From NCBI GenBank assembly GCA_019359765.1, contig JAHHGU010000047.1, forward strand, positions 1 to 43,451: a stretch of 43,451 bases of DNA, written 5' to 3'. Each line of letters opens with the position of its first letter. The first letter of the stretch is position 1. Origin of the DNA: Aphanothece sp. CMT-3BRIN-NPC111. GTDB taxonomy: Bacteria > Cyanobacteriota > Cyanobacteriia > Cyanobacteriales > JAHHGU01. The notes under the pieces were generated by a model. The model saw only the letters and a program-made list of their open reading frames with translations, did no database searches and was not told the DNA's origin. The translations under genes were made by a program, and so were the position numbers. Positions 30,657-39,309 of the stretch are shown piece after piece.

Positions 30657-33275
30657 ATGAAGCCGATTCGCACATTTTATGTCTCTCCCTCCCTGCCGCC
30701 ACAACTCGAACCCCTGCGGAAGCTAGCTTACAACCTGCACTGGGATTGGAATGTTGAAACCAAGGAATTATTTCAACGCCTAGATCGCGATTTGTGGGAA
30801 TCGAGCCGCCACAACCCTGTATGGATGCTGGGCACGATTAGCCAAGCGCGATTGCAGGAAGTGGCAGAAGACGAAGGATTTTTAGCACATATGGATCGAG
30901 CAGTCCGCCAGCTTGACGATTATCTGCAAGAGCGAACCTGGTATCGCAAAAACAGGCTCAAGACGGCAGCACTTAAGAGTCAGGATTCTCCTCAATCAAT
31001 CCCAGATCCAAAATCTAAAATCCAAAATCCAGAGTGCTACGCCTACTTCTGCGCTGAATTTGGCTTGGTTGATTGCCTGCCCATCTACTCTGGTGGTTTG
31101 GGTGTCCTCGCTGGCGACCACCTGAAATCTGCTAGTGACCTGGGATTACCTCTTGTCGCCGTTGGCTTACTTTACCAAGAAGGCTACTTTGCCCAATATC
31201 TTAACGCCGAAGGCTGGCAGCAGGAACGCTACCCAACTAACGACTTCTACAATATGCCTCTGCACCTAGAGCGCAACCCTGACGGTTCAGAATTGCGGAT
31301 TGAGGTGGATTACCCAGGTCGGACTGTCTATGCCCGTGTATGGCGCGTACAGGTCGGAACTGTACCCCTGTATCTGATGGATACCAACATTGAGCCAAAC
31401 AATCCCTACGACCACGACATCACCGACGAACTCTACGGCGGCGACCTGGATATGCGGATTCACCAGGAAATGATGTTAGGGATTGGGGGCGTTCGGATGC
31501 TGAAGGCTTTGGGATACAAGCCGACGATGTATCACCTCAACGAGGGTCACTCTGGCTTTTTAATTCTGGAACGCATCCGCAGGTTAATGCAGGAAGATGG
31601 TCTTAGCTTTGCCCAAGCTAAACAGGTAGCCCAATCAACTCAGGTTTTCACAACGCATACGCCTGTTTCTGCTGGGTTCGATTTATTTCCGCCTGACAAA
31701 GCTATGTATTATGTCGGGCATTATGCAAAGATTTACGGGCTTTCTAGAGAGGAGTTTCTGGGTCTAGGACGAGAAAATACGGGGGATTTGTCCTCACCTT
31801 TTAGTATGGCGGCTCTGGCGCTTAAAACCTCAAGCTTTGTCAACGGTGTTGCCCAGTTACATGGTGTCGTATCGCGGGTAATGTTTCAAAGTCTCTGGAA
31901 AGGCTTGCCATTGCCAGAAGTGCCGATTACAGCGATTACGAATGGGGTACATGCTCGCAGTTGTGTCGCTAAGTCAACTCAGGAGTTATATGACCGTTAC
32001 TTAGGTCCGAGTTGGTCGGAAAAAGGAGCAGACGATCCGCTGTGGGGGCGAGTGCAGTCGATTCCAGATGAGGAATTGTGGCGCAATCACGAGCGTTGCC
32101 GCTCAGAAATGGTTGTATTTGCACGGGAACGGTTGGTGAAGCACTTGCGCGATCGCGGTGCCTCCCCGACAGAAATTGGCCAGGCTCAGGAAGTCCTAGA
32201 TCCAGGCGTTCTCACGATTGGCTTTGCGCGTCGGTTTGCCACTTATAAACGCGCTACTTTATTTCTACATAACATAGAAAGAATCAAGAAGATTTTGTTC
32301 GGTGATAAAAACAAGCGCGTGCAGTTTGTAATTGCTGGGAAAGCTCATCCCAAAGACATTCCTGGAAAAGAACTGATCCGGGAAATCAACCACTTATCGC
32401 GGGAAAGTGGCATAGCATCAAGTGTGGTGTTTCTCCCCGACTACGACATCCATGTGGCGCGGTTGATGGTGGCTGGTTGTGATGTTTGGCTGAACACACC
32501 CCGGCGTCCACGGGAAGCTTCTGGTACGAGTGGGATGAAGGCGGCGATGAATGGTTTGCCCAACTTGAGCGTGCTGGATGGTTGGTGGGACGAGGCGGAC
32601 TATGTTCGCACTGGCTGGCCGATTGGTCACGGTGAAACTTATGAAGACGCTAAATATCAAGATGAAGTAGAAGCGAATGCTTTGTACGACTTGCTAGAAC
32701 AGGAAGTTGTGCCATTATTCTACGATCGCGATGCTGAGGGAATTCCTCGTCGCTGGATTGCGAAGATGAAAGATGCGATTCGGTTAAACTGTCCGTTTTT
32801 CAATACGGCTCGGATGGTGCGAGATTATGCAGTGCGGGCATATTTCCCGGCGTGCGATCGCTACTATGCCATGACTGCCGATAACTACGCACCAGCTAAA
32901 GAGTTAGCCGCTTGGAAGGCGCGAATGTTTGAGCATTGGTACAACATCAAAATTGAATCGATTGATGTTTCTGAACCGGCTCAGATTAAGGTCAACCAAG
33001 TCGTGTCTGTCAAAGCCCGGATTAACTTGGCAGGACTCGCCCCAAAGGATGTGCAGGTGGAACTCTATCAAGGGCAAGTAAATGCTGATGGAGATATTGT
33101 CAATGGTACAACGGTAGTCATGGAACACCAAGGAGAGGATCAACAAAGTTGTAGCATTTACACCGCTGATATTATCTACACTGCTTCTGGTTCTCAAGGT
33201 TTGTCTCTGCGCGTGTTGCCCAAGCACGAAAATCTCAGCAGTCCTCACGAGCTGGGACTGATTAGCTGGGCGTAA
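30657..33275 (+). CDS. glgP: Glycogen/alpha-glucan phosphorylase
   Basis: A GT35-family phosphorylase that releases glucose 1-phosphate from glycogen or maltodextrin with pyridoxal phosphate. The 872-residue form is the shorter alpha-glucan phosphorylase type with an N-terminal DUF3417 segment (LAYNLHWDWNVETKELF). Family motifs: YFCAEFGLVDCLPIYSGGLGVLAGDHLKSASDLG, YHLNEGHSGFL, TTHTPVSAGFDLF, FARRFATYKRATLF, and RRPREASGTSGMKAAMNGLPN, whose Lys binds the cofactor. Residues around 110-127 (SQDSPQSIPDPKSKIQNP) are encoded by an in-frame copy of an intergenic-type repeat (31006-31030) and look like a tolerated surface insertion. ATG 30657. Confidence 0.96.
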   Translation: MKPIRTFYVSPSLPPQLEPLRKLAYNLHWDWNVETKELFQRLDRDLWESSRHNPVWMLGTISQARLQEVAEDEGFLAHMDRAVRQLDDYLQERTWYRKNRLKTAALKSQDSPQSIPDPKSKIQNPECYAYFCAEFGLVDCLPIYSGGLGVLAGDHLKSASDLGLPLVAVGLLYQEGYFAQYLNAEGWQQERYPTNDFYNMPLHLERNPDGSELRIEVDYPGRTVYARVWRVQVGTVPLYLMDTNIEPNNPYDHDITDELYGGDLDMRIHQEMMLGIGGVRMLKALGYKPTMYHLNEGHSGFLILERIRRLMQEDGLSFAQAKQVAQSTQVFTTHTPVSAGFDLFPPDKAMYYVGHYAKIYGLSREEFLGLGRENTGDLSSPFSMAALALKTSSFVNGVAQLHGVVSRVMFQSLWKGLPLPEVPITAITNGVHARSCVAKSTQELYDRYLGPSWSEKGADDPLWGRVQSIPDEELWRNHERCRSEMVVFARERLVKHLRDRGASPTEIGQAQEVLDPGVLTIGFARRFATYKRATLFLHNIERIKKILFGDKNKRVQFVIAGKAHPKDIPGKELIREINHLSRESGIASSVVFLPDYDIHVARLMVAGCDVWLNTPRRPREASGTSGMKAAMNGLPNLSVLDGWWDEADYVRTGWPIGHGETYEDAKYQDEVEANALYDLLEQEVVPLFYDRDAEGIPRRWIAKMKDAIRLNCPFFNTARMVRDYAVRAYFPACDRYYAMTADNYAPAKELAAWKARMFEHWYNIKIESIDVSEPAQIKVNQVVSVKARINLAGLAPKDVQVELYQGQVNADGDIVNGTTVVMEHQGEDQQSCSIYTADIIYTASGSQGLSLRVLPKHENLSSPHELGLISWA
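31006..31030 (+). repeat. CCAAAATCTAAAATCC-type short repeat inside glgP
   Basis: The run ATCCAAAATCTAAAATCC, then AAAATCC, is of the short tandem kind normally found between cyanobacterial genes. It lies in frame within the glgP coding region and adds a polar loop just before the conserved ECYAYFCAEFG segment. Confidence 0.65.
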
Positions 33276-33688
33276 CGATTTTGGATTATTAGGTCTGTAT
33301 CATGTCCGGTTGATTACGGTTAAAAATCACCCCGGCTCCTTCCCTTGCTAAGGGCTTGTCCTTAACCATATCTGCTGTAATCCATACAGGGTATATCAAC
33401 AAATGTAGGCAATTAACAAGTAGAGGCACGGCAGTGCCGTGCCCCTACCCTTGTCCGGGGGGAAAGGGGGCTTGGGGGCAGCCCCCCAAATCCTGGTTTT
33501 GACACAAGTAAATGTGGGTATTCGTTTAATTCAGTTGACGACGTGAAATTTGGTTCAAGTAGAGACGCCCTGCCAGGGCGTCTCTACTATGCAGGGCGAG
33601 GTCAATCTAAAATCCTTTGACCCACATTCATCTACAGAAACCGCAAGGAAAGCGAACTTGATCTAACTGGCAACCCGAAGGTTATCCT
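33276..33688. other. 413-bp intergenic region with two palindromes
   Basis: It lies between the convergent glgP and a small minus-strand gene. It holds GGCACGGCA (33425-33433) with TGCCGTGCC (33435-33443), related to 12698-12722, and a 29-bp hairpin at 33559-33587. A G/C run near 33457-33490 (GGGGGGAAAGGGGGC and GCCCCCC) may pair weakly. No gene is seen. Confidence 0.55.
33559..33587. repeat. GTAGAGACGCCCT palindrome
   Basis: GTAGAGACGCCCT and AGGGCGTCTCTAC are exact reverse complements around a GCC loop. Palindromes starting GTAGAGACG are a high-copy intergenic class in many cyanobacteria. That recollection could be tested by searching the rest of the genome. Confidence 0.75.
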
Positions 33689-33991
33689 TTACTGTTCCTG
33701 CATCAAGCGCAAATAGTTGCGTCGCAGATTTGACAGATTTTCCATCATCCGATCTGAGAGATCTTTCTCAACCTCGGACATCTGTTGCCAAAATGCTGCT
33801 GAACGCCGTCCGGCGATCGCATCTTGCCAAAGTAACTCCAAAAGTTCAGCCGCTAAGGGGTTTTCAACTTCCACGCTGGCACGTAATTGCTCAAATGCTT
33901 GATTCGCTTCGGCATGAGTCGCCGTATCTTGTGCAAGTGAGAGACATTTCTTGAGTTGGCTAGTCAGATTCTGAGATGAAGACTGAGTCAT
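33689..33991 (-). CDS. Small helical hypothetical protein
   Basis: A 100-residue soluble, largely helical protein that I do not recognise as a named family. Features are a polar N-terminus, then LTSQLKKCLSLAQDT, a central LRASVEVENPLAAELLELLWQDA, and an Arg- and Asn-rich end, MENLSNLRRNYLRLMQEQ. It has no membrane segment or metal motif. ATG 33991, divergent from trpS with 78 bp between the two starts, a shared promoter region. It is probably a real cyanobacterial gene of unknown function, judging from its coding-like composition and compact placement. Confidence 0.6.
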   Translation of the reverse strand: MTQSSSQNLTSQLKKCLSLAQDTATHAEANQAFEQLRASVEVENPLAAELLELLWQDAIAGRRSAAFWQQMSEVEKDLSDRMMENLSNLRRNYLRLMQEQ

Positions 33992-34069
33992 AATTATTGG
34001 AACGGATACACACCAAGTTGTTTATATAATTTTCTGGGTAGTCCAAGCACAGGTATTTAACCGAAAACG

Positions 34070-35077
34070 ATGGCTAAGCAGCGAGTTCTCTCTCTAGTCC
34101 AACCAACTGGCAATCTCCACCTGGGTAACTATTTGGGAGCGATTCGCAATTGGGTAGAAGGGCAGAGTCAGTATGAAAATTTCTTTGGTGTAGCGGATTT
34201 ACACGCGATTACAGTACCTCACAATCCAGCGACGCTGGCATCTGATACCTATACCATTGCTGCTCTTTATCTGGCTTGTGGTACAGATTTGGAATACACC
34301 AACATCTTCGTGCAATCCCATGTTTCTGCCCACAGCGAACTCACATGGCTATTCAACTGCATCACACCTCTGAACTGGCTAGAGGACATGATCCAGTTCA
34401 AGGAAAAGGCCCTTAAGCAGGGAGAAAACGTCAGCGCGGGTTTACTAGACTATCCTGTTCTGATGGCGTCAGATATTTTGCTTTACCAGGCGGATAAAGT
34501 CCCAGTGGGAGAAGATCAAAAGCAACATTTGGAACTCACCCGCGACATTGCCGCCCGGTTTAATCATCAATTTGCCCGTAAGAAGCCTGTTTTAAAGCTG
34601 CCAGAACCGCTAATTCGGGCTGAAGGTGCAAGAGTGATGAGTCTCACTGATGGCACTAGAAAAATGTCTAAGTCCGATCCATCGGAAATGAGCCGGATTA
34701 ATTTGCTAGACTCGCCAGATGCGATCGCCAAAAAGATTAAGCGCTGTAAAACTGACTTAGTGCGGGGTTTGACGTTTGATGACTCAGAAAGACCTGAGTG
34801 CCACAACCTGCTGACTCTGTATATGCTGCTTTCCGGCAAGAAAAAGGAAGAAGTGGCAACAGAATGTCAGGATATGGGCTGGGGGCAGTTTAAACCCTTG
34901 CTCACAGAAACTGCGATCGCCTCCCTGAAGCCAATTCAGGAGAAGTACCAAGCAGTAATGGACGACAAGGGATATCTAGAGTCTGTGTTGCGTGACGGAC
35001 GGGAAAAGGCAGAAGCGATCGCTAACGATACCCTTGCCAAAGTGAAAGCTGCACTCGGTTATTCGGTTCCCCTATAA
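34070..35077 (+). CDS. trpS: Tryptophan-tRNA ligase
   Basis: A class I aminoacyl-tRNA synthetase that charges tRNA-Trp. The 335-residue protein is the standard bacterial length. The HIGH-type motif appears as PTGNLHLGNYLGA near residues 12-24, and the KMSKS loop is intact (GTRKMSKSDPSE near 196-207). Other family segments are VADLHAIT, LLDYPVLMASDILLYQADKVPVGEDQKQHLELTRDIA and the C-terminal anticodon-binding helices. ATG 34070. A metF-like gene follows about 70 bp downstream on the same strand. Confidence 0.97.
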   Translation: MAKQRVLSLVQPTGNLHLGNYLGAIRNWVEGQSQYENFFGVADLHAITVPHNPATLASDTYTIAALYLACGTDLEYTNIFVQSHVSAHSELTWLFNCITPLNWLEDMIQFKEKALKQGENVSAGLLDYPVLMASDILLYQADKVPVGEDQKQHLELTRDIAARFNHQFARKKPVLKLPEPLIRAEGARVMSLTDGTRKMSKSDPSEMSRINLLDSPDAIAKKIKRCKTDLVRGLTFDDSERPECHNLLTLYMLLSGKKKEEVATECQDMGWGQFKPLLTETAIASLKPIQEKYQAVMDDKGYLESVLRDGREKAEAIANDTLAKVKAALGYSVPL

Positions 35078-35149
35078 AGCGAGTAACAGGCTTTGGACTG
35101 TAGACTGTTCAAAAGTCCCCTTTGATACTATGCAAGTCCAGAGTTGACA

Positions 35150-36025
35150 ATGGCTAATTTTCGGGCAGCAGTTCAGGCTGGTGAATTTCTCGTTACCGCA
35201 GAGGTGACACCTCCCAAGGGAGGCGACCCAGCACAGATGGTACGAATGGCACAAACCCTAAAAGGAAGGGTTCATGCCGTCAATATTACAGATGGCAGCA
35301 GGGCGGTGCTGCGGATGTGTCCTCTGGCGGCTTCTGTTATTTTGTTGCAGCATGGGATTGAACCAATTTGTCAGATAGCCTGCCGCGATCGCAACCGTAT
35401 TGGTCTTCAGGCTGACCTTATGGGGGCACACGCCCTTGGCATTCACAACATCCTCGCCCTTACCGGCGACCCAGTTAAAGCGGGTGACCATCCGGACGCT
35501 AAAAGTGTTTTCGATCTAGAATCAGTGCGACTACTACAACTGATTCACAAACTAAATCATGGCCTTGACTGCAACGAAAAACCCTTGACTGATGGAGCAA
35601 CTGACTTATTTGTTGGTGCCGCCGTCGATCCCCAGTTGTCCAGTTGGTCAGGACTCCAGCGACGGTTTGAACGCAAGCTAGAGGCTGGTGCCCAATTTTT
35701 CCAAAGCCAGCTGATTTCCGATTTTGACCTGCTAGAAAAGTTTATGGACAAAATCGCCGCTGGTAGTGGTAAGCCGATTTTGGCTGGTATTTTTCTCCTG
35801 AAATCTGCCAAAAATGCTGAGTTTATCAATCGCTGTGTGCCAGGAGTACACATACCCCAGCACATTATCGATCGTTTGGCAAGTGCTTCAGACCCACTTC
35901 AAGAAGGAATGAAAATTGCCGCTGAACAAGTCCAACTGGCTCGGCAACTATGCCAAGGTGTCCACATGATGGCTGTGAAGCGAGAAGACTTGATTACTCA
36001 AATCTTGGATATGGCAGGAATTTAG
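35150..36025 (+). CDS. Methylenetetrahydrofolate reductase-family protein
   Basis: A 291-residue FAD-type TIM-barrel protein of the MetF family, which reduces 5,10-methylene-THF to 5-methyl-THF for methionine synthesis. Recognisable parts are FLVTAEVTPPKGGDP (with the catalytic Glu strand), VHAVNITDGSRAVLRM, HGIEPICQIACRDRNRIGLQADLMGAHALGIHNILALTGDP and AGAQFFQSQLISDFDLLEKFM. Several cyanobacterial members lack the full classic MetF context and could serve a related folate or thiol-linked reaction, so no gene symbol is given. ATG 35150 is two codons after an in-frame TTG. It lies downstream of trpS and upstream of a lipoprotein gene. Confidence 0.88.
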   Translation: MANFRAAVQAGEFLVTAEVTPPKGGDPAQMVRMAQTLKGRVHAVNITDGSRAVLRMCPLAASVILLQHGIEPICQIACRDRNRIGLQADLMGAHALGIHNILALTGDPVKAGDHPDAKSVFDLESVRLLQLIHKLNHGLDCNEKPLTDGATDLFVGAAVDPQLSSWSGLQRRFERKLEAGAQFFQSQLISDFDLLEKFMDKIAAGSGKPILAGIFLLKSAKNAEFINRCVPGVHIPQHIIDRLASASDPLQEGMKIAAEQVQLARQLCQGVHMMAVKREDLITQILDMAGI

Positions 36026-36104
36026 CTCTTAAAGTTATGAGTGTTAAGTATAACGGAAGGTTCTGAATGCTAAGAGTTGAGTGTTGAATTAAGAATAAGT
36101 TTTT

Positions 36105-36145
36105 AACTCAAAACTCAAAACTCACGCACTCAAAACTCAAAACTG
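36105..36145 (+). repeat. AACTCAA heptanucleotide short tandem repeat
   Basis: Copies of AACTCAA recur in phase (AACTCAAAACTCAAAACTCA and again after CGCACTC), the classic cyanobacterial short tandemly repeated repetitive sequence. It lies between the metF-like gene and the lipoprotein gene, with an inverted relative, GAGTTGAGTGTTGAATT, just upstream. Confidence 0.75.
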
Positions 36146-36219
36146 TTTATCCTGCCTTTATCCGTAATTTAGTGCTTCATAGTTGTTTAAAAAAATTGAG
36201 TGAGTTTAAAAAGCCCAAA

Positions 36220-36888
36220 ATGAAATTACGTTTACTTCCCGTTATTTTTGCCTTAGTTGTTCCTCTTGCTGCTTGTAATTCAGGTGAGAAATCTAGCTCA
36301 TCACCGAACTCGGTAGCATCGCCAACCAGCACATCTTCCCCTTCCGTTCAAGGTTCCCCCACAACTCCCACATCGCCCAACGCCTCCACCAGCCCAAGTT
36401 CCGGCAATGTTACTGGTAATTGGTATTCTTATTCCTCCTCAGAGGGAAACTATACCGTCAAGTTTCCAGGAAAACCAGAAGAACAGAAAAGAGCCGCTGA
36501 TTCACAACAAGGGTCAGTTTCTGGAGTAGAAGTCAGATATGTCGATCCTGCTAGCCAGCGGCTTTACGTTACTGGTCACGTTAACATTCCTGTTCCTCCA
36601 GGACAAAAAAAGAGTAACTTAAATGTTGAACAAGCTCTGAATGGTGGTCGGGATAGTATAGCTAGAACATCCGGAGCAACTATAAAAAATGAAAAGAAGA
36701 TTACCGAAAATGGATTATCGGGAAGAGAATTTACAATGACTTTACCGAATGGTTTGGCGGCCAAAGCGCGGATATTTATTAACCCTGATAATTTCAAAGC
36801 GTATCAAGCTATAGTCGCCGCCAAAGATGGCAAGGTAGATATTCCTGAAGCTAGTACTTTTTTGGAGTCTTTAAATATTAATAAATAA
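36220..36888 (+). CDS. Lipoprotein with Ser/Thr/Pro-rich linker and C-terminal globular domain
   Basis: A 222-residue predicted lipoprotein. MKLRLLPVIFALVVPLAAC gives a type II signal with lipobox LAAC and Cys at residue 19. Residues 20-75 are a Ser/Thr/Pro/Gly-rich spacer. The globular part begins GNWYSYSSSEGNYTVKFPGKPEEQ and continues to FLESLNINK. The pattern YTVKFPGKPE followed by alternating strands and a late RIFINPDNFKAYQAIVA is common in cyanobacterial surface proteins of unknown function. A frame start 16 codons earlier (36172) is rejected because ATG 36220 begins a normal signal peptide. The MuiA-like gene starts 17 bp after the stop, so the two are likely co-transcribed. Confidence 0.85.
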   Translation: MKLRLLPVIFALVVPLAACNSGEKSSSSPNSVASPTSTSSPSVQGSPTTPTSPNASTSPSSGNVTGNWYSYSSSEGNYTVKFPGKPEEQKRAADSQQGSVSGVEVRYVDPASQRLYVTGHVNIPVPPGQKKSNLNVEQALNGGRDSIARTSGATIKNEKKITENGLSGREFTMTLPNGLAAKARIFINPDNFKAYQAIVAAKDGKVDIPEASTFLESLNINK

Positions 36889-36905
36889 GTGAGAAAATTG
36901 TACCT

Positions 36906-38543
36906 GTGAACTCAGAAACGCCCAATCTAGATACCAGCAAGACAGTAGACGCCCCCATCTTGGCAGTAACGGTCTACACGGATCGGGCACGAGTGACGCG
37001 GCGCGGCACAGTGGCGCTGAATGGTCAGGAACAGGAACTGGTACTAGCGGGGCTGCCAGTGACTCTCCAAACCGAGTCTGTGCGGGCTAGCGGTGCTGGG
37101 ACGGTAGGGGTGCGATTGTTGGCAGTAGGCACAGAACGCATCTATACTACTGAACCTGTAGCGGAGAGAGTAGCCCAGCTAAGTGAAGAAATACAGCAGT
37201 TAGAGTCGCAAAAACAAAGCATCCAAGATCGGCTGGCGTCTCTGCTGCTGCAACGCAATTTTGTACAAAGTTTAAGTGAAACATCTGTAGAACGTTTTTC
37301 ACAAAGTTTAGCCCGCCAACAGGTTGGTCTAGATGAAACCAAAGCGTTACTCAATTTTGTCGGGCAGCAGTATAACGAATTGTCAGATGCGATCGCGCAG
37401 CACGAAAAACAACAGCATGATCTAGAAAAGCAGTTGCAGGCACGGCGTCGGCAGCTGCAACAAGTGCTTTCACCCCACGCTAAAGAAAGTTTCAGCATCG
37501 TTATTGCCATAGAACCCTCAGCAGCAGGTAATTTTGAGCTAGAGGTTGACTATGTGGTGGCTCAAGCCAGCTGGACTCCTCTTTACGATTTGCGGGTGAG
37601 TGGTACTGGGGACAGGGTGAATCTCAGCTATTTAGCGGAAGTTGAGCAAAACACTGGCGAGGATTGGACAGGCGTAGGACTAACGCTTTCTACTGCCAAA
37701 CCAGGACTGGGAACACTGCCCCCCAAACTGACACCTTGGTATATAGATATAAATGCACCAGGCCGAATTGGCGGAGGAATGGTGAGAGCCAGAATGCCAC
37801 GGCCTGCTGCTCCAGAGCAGTTTATATTAACAGCTGATTCTATGGCTTATGGTGGTGCTCCCCCCAGTGCTGCACCAGTGGAATATTTTGAGGCAGAAAC
37901 TGTGGTAGCAGAAGTCTCCCAAGAAGGGGGTGTAGTCACGTTCCAGTTAGACGGAGGTAGCAATATTCCCAGTGATGGTGCGCCTCATAAAGTTACTATT
38001 TTCAATGACGAATATCCGTCTAGCAACGAGTACATTGCCATGCCGCGATTGGTCAGCTTTGCTTATTTGCAGGCATCTGTCACAAATCCGGCTACAGGTG
38101 CTACTTTGTTACCTGGTAAAGCAAATATCTTCCGCGACAATACATTTGTAGGCACAACCCAGCTGGAAAATGTGTCTCCAGGTCAAGAGTTCAAAGTTAA
38201 CTTGGGCATTGACGAGGGGCTAAAAATCGAGCGTGACTTGGTTGAGCAAGAGGTAGACAAGCGCTTTCTTGGCGGTCAGCGTCGCACTACTTACGCCTAT
38301 AGGCTGGGAATTACCAATTTACGGGATCGTCCAGTCAATCTGAAACTCACCGAGCAACTGCCAGTTAGCCGCAACGAGCAAATAAAGGTGCGTTTGACTC
38401 GCTCTAATCCTCAAATGCAGCTGGGCGAGATGGGGATGCTGGAATGGTCGCTGACCCTACCGCCTCAGTCTAAACAAGAGTTATATTACCAGTTCACAGT
38501 AGAGCATCCCCCTGAGCTAACTGTATTTGGGCTGGATATCTAA
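36906..38543 (+). CDS. Mucoidy inhibitor MuiA-family protein (DUF4140 and DUF4139)
   Basis: A 545-residue protein of the MuiA-like family, named from an inhibitor of capsule mucoidy. The biochemical role is unknown. The N-terminal DUF4140 region shows ILAVTVYTDRARVTRRGTVAL and LAGLPVTLQTESVRASG. A coiled coil of about 85 residues (93-180, rich in Gln, Glu and Leu) follows, then DUF4139 with ELEVDYVVAQASWTPLYDLRV, GEDWTGVGLTLSTAKP and YRLGITNLRDRPVNLKLTEQLPVSRNEQIKV. There is no signal peptide, so it is probably cytoplasmic. The start is GTG 36906, 17 bp after the lipoprotein stop, suggesting an operon. It converges with a TPR gene 33 bp away. Confidence 0.92.
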   Translation: MNSETPNLDTSKTVDAPILAVTVYTDRARVTRRGTVALNGQEQELVLAGLPVTLQTESVRASGAGTVGVRLLAVGTERIYTTEPVAERVAQLSEEIQQLESQKQSIQDRLASLLLQRNFVQSLSETSVERFSQSLARQQVGLDETKALLNFVGQQYNELSDAIAQHEKQQHDLEKQLQARRRQLQQVLSPHAKESFSIVIAIEPSAAGNFELEVDYVVAQASWTPLYDLRVSGTGDRVNLSYLAEVEQNTGEDWTGVGLTLSTAKPGLGTLPPKLTPWYIDINAPGRIGGGMVRARMPRPAAPEQFILTADSMAYGGAPPSAAPVEYFEAETVVAEVSQEGGVVTFQLDGGSNIPSDGAPHKVTIFNDEYPSSNEYIAMPRLVSFAYLQASVTNPATGATLLPGKANIFRDNTFVGTTQLENVSPGQEFKVNLGIDEGLKIERDLVEQEVDKRFLGGQRRTTYAYRLGITNLRDRPVNLKLTEQLPVSRNEQIKVRLTRSNPQMQLGEMGMLEWSLTLPPQSKQELYYQFTVEHPPELTVFGLDI

Positions 38544-38576
38544 TCGGAAGGCGATCGCACTTTACTGATGTTCTAA

Positions 38577-39047
38577 TTAGCTCAACCGCGCTGTACATTC
38601 CAAAATCAACCTTTGATTTTCTATAGCATACGGCTGAATTTCCAAAGCGCGTCGAAAAGCTAAGATAGCAGCACTGTACTCTCCCAAAGCCGCATGGCAC
38701 AAACCTAAACCGTGCAGTGCGCCAAAATGAGCTGGGTTGAGCCTTACAACGCTCTGACAATCTGCGATCGCTTTTCTGTATTGCTGACGTATGTAGTAGA
38801 GAACCGCTCGTCGATTCCAGGCTTCCGCGAAATCGGGTAAGTCTGCAATTAGTTTTGTTAGTATCTCTTCAGCTTGGTTAAATTCTCCAGCTTCGAGCAT
38901 TGCCTGAGAGCGCTGAAGTAGTTCTAAACCTAATACTCCCTTTTGGTAAAACCATATGCGCCAAAGTTCTTCCGTAGCCTGATAGCGGACGGTTTCCTCA
39001 GGGTTTTTTAGGTCTTCGAGTAACTGAGCGATCGCGGATTCATTCAT
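38577..39047 (-). CDS. Short TPR protein with N-terminal HEAT-like helix pair
   Basis: A 156-residue soluble helical protein. The first about 30 residues (AQLLEDLKNPEETVRYQATEELWRIWF) resemble a HEAT or bilin-lyase-type repeat. Then come three TPR units (residues about 45-150) with AGEFNQAEEIL, EAWNRRAVLYYIRQQYRKAIADC and FGALHGLGLCHAALGEYSAAILAFRRAL. This is a protein-binding adaptor with no enzymatic motif. Its ATG at 39047 is divergent from the NACHT gene, 262 bp upstream of that start. Confidence 0.85.
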   Translation of the reverse strand: MNESAIAQLLEDLKNPEETVRYQATEELWRIWFYQKGVLGLELLQRSQAMLEAGEFNQAEEILTKLIADLPDFAEAWNRRAVLYYIRQQYRKAIADCQSVVRLNPAHFGALHGLGLCHAALGEYSAAILAFRRALEIQPYAIENQRLILECTARLS

Positions 39048-39309
39048 AAATTTGCGGTTGCTGCATCAAGCGTTGTACGAGCAAAGGCTCATAATTACCA
39101 TTCTGTACTCTCGGCTTATTGAAACTCAGAGTGTGTTGGGATGCTACTTTTTTGTTAGTAATCGCTATTAATGAGTAGAGGGGGAAGATGGGTGCGATCG
39201 CATCTGTTGCCAATTCAACTGCCTCGCCAACTCCAGCAAGGCATAGAGATAATAGCAATTAAGCAAAAGACCGCCTTTCGCTCAACATAACGAAGCTAGT
39301 AGGGCATTT

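Noticed and set aside
36105..36145. Short regular repeats as a mini CRISPR array
   Set aside because: The units are contiguous heptanucleotides without spacers, the known STRR type.
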